From NCBI GenBank assembly GCA_946902875.1, contig OX336340.1, positions 16,817,566 through 16,881,565 on the forward strand: a stretch of DNA of 64,000 bases, given 5' to 3'. Below the pieces are notes generated by a model. It was not told where the DNA came from and did no database searches. It saw only the letters and a list, made by a program, of their open reading frames with translations. Below, one piece after another: positions 56,670 to 64,000 of this stretch. Every line of letters begins with the position of its first letter. The first letter of the stretch is position 1. This DNA is from Nematopogon swammerdamellus. Lineage: Eukaryota; Arthropoda; Insecta; Lepidoptera; Adelidae. A program made the translations under genes and the position numbers.

Positions 56670-56884
56670 TTAAACCAGTATGTTACTAATAATACTTTAT
56701 CCGCAATATTTATATGTTGCCTTTAGGCTCAAGAATACCAAATATCGATTAAGAAATTTAAATGGCGTTAGCGAGATTAAGTTTAGTCAATCTACGGTTT
56801 AGAATTCCTATAGTACCTATGCAGTTAGCCATCATAATATTATCAGATAATTTTTGTAATTAAGTTTTTTATGAAAACTATTAT

Positions 56885-56945
56885 GGGTGGCTGTGCTGAG
56901 GGACAAATCCACCTCACCTCGCGAAACCACACTCACCAAGGCAAC
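56885..56945 (-). pseudogene. Short LINE 3' UTR remnant
   Basis: GGCTGTGCTGAGGGAC and CTCGCGAAACCACACTCA match the 3' UTR blocks of the LINE ends at 1423-1800 and 5480-5690. Confidence 0.45.
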
Positions 56946-59564
56946 AAACCAGCAGACTTATGGCAGTTTGACCTCAGTTGATAGAAAAAGTTGGCAACAC
57001 GCAAGAAAAGTTGGTGTGGCTTGGGAAATTCTAGAACTAAGTTTTAGTGAGTTTGCTACGAACTCGGTCGCCTTTGGTTACTCAAGTTTGAATAAGTTTT
57101 TAATGTATTATTTCAATACTTTCGTTGTCTATAGTGATGAAAAGAATTTTTTCTTGCATTGTTCGTAGTTTTTAGTCGTTATGAGTTGTGTATTCCTGAA
57201 ACTAATTATCTGATGATTTGAACATAATTTATTAACACTACAAAGATCTTTCGTACCCGTACGTACGTAAAAGTCTTTTAAAAAAAGTTGCGATATAGAC
57301 ATACCCAATAGCGAGAATTGCTAAAAGTTAAGAGTTGTTGCAACAATAAATAGCTATCCTGTAGTATAAGTGGTTTCTTTCTTAGTGGTGTAAGTAAATG
57401 TTAATTCGGTAAAATGATAAAATTAAATAAATGCTAAAACATTTATTATTCAGTTCAACATTTGCAATATAGTTTTAACAGCTTCCTCATTGCGTTACTA
57501 CAAAGTAACACGAGTAAGTTCCTCCCAAACCCAAATATCCCGCAGTGCCTTGTAAACGGTTTAAAAACAATTTCTCCGTGTAACCGACAGTGTATTTGAG
57601 TTGGTGTAACCGATCGATTGCGCGCTTGCACGACCTAGATATTTTAATGACCAGACAACACCGATTCATAAATAATAATGTTTTGTAATGTGTTCGGGAT
57701 TTCTCCGGGAATAAAAGTGATATCACATTTCCGAGTTCTTTGTTCAATGAATTAAGAAAATGTAAGGCTGAGGGTTGGGGCGCTTGTCGGTCTTCCGTAG
57801 AAAATTTTCGAAAATACTGATCCATAATTGATGAACAGACACATTTTAAATTTTGTTTTCAAGGATATGAAAAGAAACACAAAAACCCTCTAGCGCACAA
57901 ATATTATTCAAAATAAATAAGTAGAGATAAATAAGAAGTATCAACAAAGAAATTTTCAACATTTTCGAAACATCAAAATTTTTTAACTGAAATATCAAAT
58001 TCTTTTAATTATGTGTTTCTGTCGTCTAAAGAATTAAATTAATTTGATTGTGAAAAAATATTAATTTAATAAATATAAAACATAGCGATGCCTCAAAAAG
58101 ACAAATTGTAATTCGTTGTTTGAAACAGGTTTAATCAGAGGCCAACGAGAGATATTCAATTAAATTCTGTTTGATCAGACGCCCACGAAATCGGTCCCGC
58201 GCGACTCATCCCGGGGCGTCTTTGCTCACGGAAGTCGGATGGCGACAAATACATTATTCGAAAAATAGGCTGCGGTTACAATACCTACTCACTGTAATAT
58301 CTGATTCAAACCTTTTACATTTTCGGCCACAACCCCCGCAAGTTACTAAATATTTGTGCAATATTAATACTTTAAATACGATGGTCTTACTAAAATAAAA
58401 CAAACGGAAGATTCAGCCTGTATCTTCATAGTAAACCAATGCCTCATACATATCATAGTAAAACAACCAATCCTTGTCCCCTGCAAAAAAAAAAATTATG
58501 AAAGAAACTATTATATCATAATAATAAAAATCTATTTTGCAAACTATTATATTATTATAATATATTATAACATTATAGCATTATATTATATTCGTTTGCA
58601 AAAACGGCCTTGGCTCACAATTTGCTCGGGTGTAGGTAGGCCGGGCCTTGTGTGTGTAGTGGTGTGGGAGGGTGTGCATAGTGCATGCGGGTGGAGATGT
58701 TCGTGCGTACGAGATCAGAGATGTGAAGTAAAATAGATAGGTACTATATTTATTTAATTTCATAAATACAGCTATACAAGCGACAAATACCTATATACAG
58801 TCAACACGAAAACTACATATTCACTGAAGTGCCTTGAAGGACACACACACCACTTACAACTTCACTACGTTCAGTTTATAACTTCCGTAGGGGATTGGAT
58901 TTGCTTCTTTGTTCAAAAGTTTGAACAAGTGAAGCGATAGAGTGAAGGCGGCCTACCGGAAGTGTGACGCGAAGCGATTGTCGTTTTCCGGCCTACTTGG
59001 CCTGCGAAAATCGCTTTGGCGGCTTATAAGACTCGGCTCGCATAACGTACCTACTATATTTTTTGTTGGACTCGTTAAAAAGAGAGCCGACGACACGAAG
59101 TATTGCTTGGATTAACGCGTGAAAAGTTGCTATAACAAGGCAAAAAGTGTGGAATGTAAACGCAGTCGAGCGCTAAACGACTTAAATATTTCGTTCGAAA
59201 TGGAAGTCCTCCTTTGAAATTGGGGACTTTGAGGAGTTTTGATTTCAAAGTTAAAGTAAACATCAATTTGAGATTTACTTTAATCTCGTTGCCCCAGGAA
59301 AGGTAAACAAACACTTGCCTCGCTTATGAAGTCGAAAAAATATAACATTTAGCGAATGTAGTAAAACACACAAAAACAATGTTTTCAGCGCACGCATGTT
59401 CAATTAATTTTATTTGTATTCACACTAAACACGCCATTAAGTACCTAACCTGATGAATTAATTTCCGTTACGCGTTTTCTGACGTACTGTTATAATAACT
59501 TTAATTTGAGGTATAAAGACGACGCGATTCTTATTATAAGACTGTACCTAGGTACATACACATG
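56946..59564. other. About 2.6 kb without recognised genes
   Basis: Frames at 56887-57168 and 57487-57825 carry no motif I know. An AT-palindromic patch lies at 58535-58610. Confidence 0.4.
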
Positions 59565-59635
59565 CATGCATACCACACGCTGTATCCCGACAATCAGGGT
59601 GAGCAGAGTAGTCGATGTTGTGCTGCAAGTACTAC
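59565..59635 (-). mobile_element. GCATGTCGTAAAAGGCGAC repeat, hairpin-end piece
   Basis: ACCACACGCTGTATCCCGAC through GATGTTGTGCTGCAAGTAC. Confidence 0.5.
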
Positions 59636-60051
59636 GGAAACCCACAAAGGTAATTGCATGCAATGTATAACAATGTCGTTCCTGGGTATATACTTCCATG
59701 GTTATGCGAATATAAATCCATACAAGACGTGTCGCCAATGCGTCTGGCCAAATCTTTTGGCCCCAACGTTACGTTGGCACCGACGAACGGTCCGCAAGAG
59801 CCTTCAGCGTTGCCAGGTCGTAAATTTTGCTATTACATTTCAAGCCATTCGCATTTGCACAAGGGTTTATACGAGCTTGTGTGCATTCCATTCCACCAAT
59901 GTATTATTGTCTGTTATTTATTTATTACTGTTACTTTGAACTTTTTTGTAATTTGGGATTTGTGAGTAAGTTTGTAAAGGCTTTTTGACAAAATAATAAT
60001 ATTTTGTGAGATTGTACTAATATCTTGATTGAGTATGTACATACATGTAAG
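59636..60051. other. No recognised feature
   Basis: Overlapping open frames on the plus strand without conserved motifs. Confidence 0.4.
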
Positions 60052-60090
60052 GGGTGAGCAGAGTAATCGGTGTTGTACTGCAAATTAAGT
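60052..60090 (-). mobile_element. GCATGTCGTAAAAGGCGAC repeat, short piece
   Basis: GGTGAGCAGAGTAATCGGTG and TTGTACTGCAAATTAA. Confidence 0.4.
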
Positions 60091-60236
60091 CAATATCGCC
60101 ATAATGTTAACAATATGTAATTGGCACCATGCATATTCATATGATTCCTTATCATTACATTTCAGAAATAAAATCTGTTAGAGCTATGTCATACCGGACA
60201 ACAATTCCAGCAAGTTGACCGAGTAAATCGTAAGAG

Positions 60237-60640
60237 CGGCGGGTGGCCGAGTGGTTTGGGCATCGGCTTCTCATGCGAGAGGTCCGAGGTTCGAATCCGG
60301 TCGGCGTGTACCAATGAGTTTTTTCTGAAGAAAAAATTTACGTGCATACCTACATCTGCTGCTTGACCGTTCGGAACCGGTGTAAAACTGTAGGTCCCTT
60401 CCCTTGCCCCTTACTAGGTGGTAGGCTCAAATTGTAGCCGACTGGGTTGGTACCACCGTACTGGGTGTAAGATGGCCGCATAGCAGCCTCGGCTGTGTTC
60501 TCCTCTAGTCCAGTATAGCCAGCAATCCAGGGAAGTCTCCGGTATGGCACCTACCTTCTCGGAGGTGATATTGGCTGGTCGGAGCATGCGCTTTAGCCCC
60601 TCCGACTCAGCCACCCATACTGGATAACATAAAAAAAAAA
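60237..60640 (+). mobile_element. tRNA-derived SINE (family B), full length with target duplication
   Basis: Head: pol III box A TGGCCGAGTGG and box B GGTTCGAATCC. Body: AACTGTAGGTCCCTTCCC, GACTGGGTTGGTACCACCG, GCATAGCAGCCTCGGCTGTG; A-tail at 60631-60640. The target duplication TCGTAAGAG occurs on both sides (60228-60236 and 60641-60649). Intact control boxes, A-tail and clean duplication mean a recent insertion. Copied by LINE machinery in trans; it encodes no protein. Confidence 0.9.
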
Positions 60641-60652
60641 TCGTAAGAGAGA

Positions 60653-60712
60653 TCAAGGCGGCGCGGCGCGGCAGCGCGGGCGGCGCGGCGGCGCGGCGTG
60701 GCGGTAGCGTAA
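60653..60712. other. GC-rich low-complexity patch
   Basis: CGGCGCGGCGCGGCAGCGCG-type sequence between the SINE and the palindrome. Confidence 0.6.
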
Positions 60713-60717
60713 CTCTT

Positions 60718-61751
60718 AGTAGTCCCTTCTCTTAGCATAAAAATAGTTCAGTTAGTGATACCAGCACCAACTTTTAGTTTGTTATTAAACATGTTATTTT
60801 TTATAAAAAACCGTCGGGACAAAAGCTGTAGAGAGCCTGGATCCCCAGATATAACGTCATCAAAATGGCGGCCGCCGCATTATGAAAACTGCAAATTATT
60901 TCGAAACTGTGAGACTTATATACATGTGTGAGATGTCAAATTAAAGGTAATTAAGTTTTCTATAATATTGTTCTTACATAAGACCACGTGAGTAGTACAG
61001 TTACAGAAATATTTAAAGTTTTGTGAAAATGTTACTATCAAATTCTTCGTATTTTAACTATAGCCTTTAAACTATTCATTTTATACCAAAAGTATGTATT
61101 ACAGAAACATTTACCACATTTTCAACTTTTTAATAAAAAAACCGTAAATTGATCGAATTAAAAATGTCTTAGTTATGCCACTTTTAGCTAGGCGCTCCCG
61201 CTTGTCCGCACGGGTGTTGCGCGCGATCTGTAATCAAAAATACATTGGTGAAATGGTTAATTAAATTTTATTTAACTTTTATATATTTATAGTATTATAT
61301 ATTCGGCTATATTTATTTATATATGTATAATATAGCAAATTACATATTTTTTTTTTTTATTTTTTCAACTTTTTGGAAACATACAGTACAACTTATATAA
61401 ATAAATAAGGCACTTACTATAATAGTACTTAAACTTATGTGATCTAGACTGGTGAAGTTTCCACATATAAATGTATATACATTTTTCCACGCATTTACCG
61501 GGTGCGACACGGTGTCAGCGTTTTGTGGAATTATGAGCAAAGTGCGTGGAAAACATGATTGAATTTGAGAGATGTAGACGCCGCTTTTAAAATGTACTCA
61601 TGCGGGAATACTATCACAAAACAGTACAGAATTTAGATTGATCGAAAAGTTTGTAGTTCACACCACCCTACAAGCGAGACTACTAGCGTGAACACAGCAC
61701 GAAGAGTCCTGTTCACTAAAAGGTCTATAGAGCTATATGCTCTATAGGCAC
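60718..61751 (+). repeat. Left arm of the terminal palindrome
   Basis: Inverse of 62923-63968. Contains GGCGGCCGCC near the outside, an AT-rich middle, then a decayed piece of the CxC gene fragment (about 61500-61725) ending GAGCTATATGCTCTATAGG. Confidence 0.85.
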
Positions 61752-62375
61752 CCGGTAAATGCGTGCAAAAATAGCATCAAATTGGTCATTCCACTTGGAA
61801 GGAGAGTACAGACGACATGGTCGGCGTTTTGTGGAATTGGGAAGAAAAGTGCGTGGAAAACATGGTTGAATTTGAGAGATGTAGACGCCGCTTTTGAAAC
61901 TTACTCATATGCGGGAATACCATCACGTAACAGTACAGAATTTATATTGATCTTAAAGTTTGTAGTTCACATCTACCACCCTACAAGTGATACTACCAGC
62001 GTGAACACAGCACGAAGAGTCCTGTTCACTAAAAGGAACAGGTCTATAGAGCATATACCACCGACTACGCAAGATGCATTACTACAACACCTTTAGCGAG
62101 CAGTCCTACAGACAGACATACATGGACAAATTGTCTATACTCCAACCCGGAAAAATTTGACTCATGAAACTGAGGTTGCGAAAGTAAGAACAACGGACTG
62201 TCGTATACTCCTGTATGGAAAACTGTTCCTGACGCCAGTAACAGTTGCAAGGAACTCTTAACTTGTAAATGCAAGAAAATGTGCAGGAGATGTGGGTGCG
62301 TGAAGAACAAACTGAAATGCACCCTCCTTTGTGCATGCGATGTGATGCTCCAGAGAAATTATCTAAGGTATCTGC
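61745..62375 (+). pseudogene. Fragment of a widespread invertebrate mobile-type gene with cysteine-rich CxC tail
   Basis: Function unknown. Readable blocks on the plus strand: TTWSAFCG, KSAWKTWLNLRDVDAAF, FVVHIYHPTS, NTARRVLFTKRNRSIEHIPP and DALLQHL, then a stop and a continuing frame. After a frame change comes a cysteine-rich tail with TCKCKKMC, CGCVKNKLKC and LLCAC (about 62262-62345). The order matches a protein type I remember from many invertebrate genomes (the 'vneaR..lF..k.r..e.iPPt..aLlqH' block followed by CxC cysteines), usually repetitive and unannotated. Stops and at least one frameshift make this copy dead. It lies in the spacer of the palindrome; poorer copies lie in both arms. 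Confidence 0.6.
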
Positions 62376-62680
62376 TGATTTCACAGACTTTTATTTGATT
62401 TTCCACAAACATTCAAAACGTAGTAAAGTAGAGAATTTTACTTATCTAACTATTATACATTACATTTATATGTGGAAACTTCACCAGTCTAAATCACTTA
62501 AGTTTAAGTACTATTATAGTACCTTAATTATTTATATAAATTGTACTGTTGTTTTCCAAAAAGTTGAAAATAAAATAAAATAAAATAAAAATATATATAC
62601 AATTTGCTATATTATAGAGATTGAAATATATTTTTATTAATACCAATAGTATGGCTTATTATTTTGTTTTATTATATATA

Positions 62681-62783
62681 CAATATAGTTATTAAAAAAT
62701 CACTCATTTGCATATATTTCGACTGAAGACGACAGCATGTCGAAATATATGCAAATGTGTGATTTTTTTTAATAACTATATTG
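62681..62783. repeat. Short nested hairpin inside the palindrome spacer
   Basis: Arms 62681-62723 and 62739-62783 are nearly perfect inverse copies (CATTTGCATATATTTCGAC and its inverse next to a 15-base loop). An inverted repeat within an inverted repeat. Confidence 0.8.
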
Positions 62784-62922
62784 TATAATTGCTATATTAT
62801 ACATATATGAAATAAATGTAGATGAATATATAATACTATAAATATATAAAAGTTAATTAACCAGTTCACCAATGTATTTTTTATTACAGATCGCGCGCGA
62901 CACCCGTAGGGACAAGCGGGAG

Positions 62923-63968
62923 GTGCCTATAGAGCATATAGCTCTATAGACCTTTTAGTGAACAGGACTCTTCGTGCTGTGTTCACGCTAGTAGTCTCGC
63001 TTGTAGGGTGGTGTGAACTACAAACTTTTCGATCAATCTAAATTCTGTACTGTTTTGTGATAGTATTCCCGCATGAGTACATTTTAAAAGCGGCGTCTAC
63101 ATCTCTCAAATTCAATCATGTTTTCCACGCACTTTGCTCATAATTCCACAAAACGCTGACACCGTGTCGCACCCGGTAAATGCGTGGAAAAATGTATATA
63201 CATTTATATGTGGAAACTTCACCAGTCTAGATCACATAAGTTTAAGTACTATTATAGTAAGTGCCTTATTTATTTATATAAGTTGTACTGTATGTTTCCA
63301 AAAAGTTGAAAAAATAAATAAAAAAAATATGTAATTTGCTATATTATACATATATAAATAAATATAGCCGAATATATAATACTATAAATATATAAAAGTT
63401 AAATAAAATTTAATTAACCAGTTCACCAATGTATTTTTGATTACAGATCGCGCGCAACACCCGTAGGGACAAGCGGGAGCGCCTAGCTAAAAGTGGCATA
63501 ACTAAGACATTTTTAATCCGATCAATGTACGTTTTTTTTATTAAAAAGGTGAAAATGTGGTAATTGTTTCTGTAATACATAGTTTTGGTATAAATTGAAT
63601 AGTTTAGAGACTATAGTTAAAATACGAAGAATTTGAAAGTAAAATTTTCACAAAATTTAAAATATTTTTGTAACTGTACTAATCACGTGGTCTTATTCAA
63701 GAACAATATTTTAGAACACTTAATTACCTTTAATTTCACACCTCACACATGTATATAAGCCTCACAGTTTCGAAATAATTTGCAGTTTTCAAAATGCGGC
63801 GGCCGCCATTTTGATGACGTCATATCTGGGGATCCAGGCACTCTACAGCTTGTGTCCCGACGGTTTTTTTTTATATAAAATAACATGTTTAATAACATAC
63901 TAAAAGTTGGTGCTGGTATCACTAAGTGAACTATTTTGGCCTTTTTTGAAGCTAAGAGAAGGGACTAT
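62923..63968 (-). repeat. Right arm of the terminal palindrome
   Basis: Begins TGCCTATAGAGCATATAGCT and runs outward to GCTAAGAGAAGGGACTA. A 66-residue open frame here (63134-63334) matches its mirror (61340-61540) at all but one residue, which shows how similar the arms are; it is not a recognisable protein. Confidence 0.85.
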
Positions 63969-64000
63969 AGGACAACTGGGCAAATAACATTATGATTTAT

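Larger units (their letters stand above)
60718..63968. mobile_element. Palindromic element of about 3.2 kb with arms of about 1 kb
   Basis: Left arm 60718-61751 and right arm 62923-63968 are inverted copies; tips read TAGTCCCTTCTCTTAGC and its inverse. The inner parts of the arms look virtually identical over several hundred bases, while the outer parts show small indels. The spacer (61752-62922) holds a better-preserved copy of a gene fragment that is also present in decayed form in each arm, a 3'-UTR-like segment, a short perfect-type hairpin (62681-62783), and a module (62795-62922) repeated in both arms. No transposase was recognised and no clear target duplication beyond a possible TA. 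Confidence 0.8.

Noticed and set aside
57487..57825. 112-codon minus-strand frame
   Set aside because: No motif, start context or repeat family recognised; length is compatible with chance.
60237..60310. Apparent tRNA gene with box A and box B
   Set aside because: It is the head of a SINE: no complete acceptor stem pairing or terminator was seen, and it continues into the SINE body with A-tail and target duplication.
61340..61540. 66-residue frame present twice with one difference (also 63134-63334)
   Set aside because: The identity reflects the inverted-repeat arms, not protein conservation; the frame spans UTR-like AT-rich DNA.

Overview
The window reads as nuclear DNA of a lepidopteran (moth or butterfly). 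It is AT-rich and packed with short repeat families that I recognise from Lepidoptera: a repeat carrying AGTGCGAGTCGGACTCGCGC and GACA/GTCT microsatellites, a repeat carrying GCGGCTTCGCTCGCGTG, RTE-type LINE ends with microsatellite tails, piggyBac relatives with TTAA targets, and many MITEs. No bacterial, organellar or viral gene was recognised.

There is one convincing host gene. A complete, apparently single-exon DEG/ENaC (pickpocket) sodium channel lies on the minus strand at 50545-51951 and encodes 468 residues. It is visibly GC-richer than its surroundings, has a stop codon just upstream of its ATG, and has a poly(A) signal about 200 bases past its stop. Every other coding-like stretch is a decayed piece of a transposable element or is unidentified.

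Layout. 0-15 kb: LINE 3' ends, MITEs, and copies of a SINE whose head combines a tRNA-like box A with a 5S rRNA-like segment. 15-32 kb: palindromic elements, including a 773-bp fold-back flanked by TTAA and a 670-bp MITE with GC-rich inverted ends, together with LINE fragments bounded by target-site duplications. 32-43 kb: a 56-bp satellite, further SINEs and MITEs, and an RTE insertion. 43.7-47.3 kb: a piggyBac-type transposon with matching 16-bp ends, TTAA on both sides, subterminal repeats and the last part of its transposase. Most of its interior has been replaced by nested repeats, including a fold-back whose arms are 67-bp minisatellites. 50-52 kb: the pickpocket gene. 52.6-54.7 kb: a nearly identical 1054-bp tandem duplication carrying the same minisatellite. 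60.7-64.0 kb: a palindrome of about 3.2 kb with arms of about 1 kb around a broken cysteine-rich gene of a mobile type.

The genes do not form a pathway. The window is best read as one neuronal or epithelial channel gene in repeat-dense intergenic DNA. Several repeats have clean boundaries (matching TTAA sites or target-site duplications), so insertion order can be reconstructed. All similarity statements were made by eye; no database search was run.
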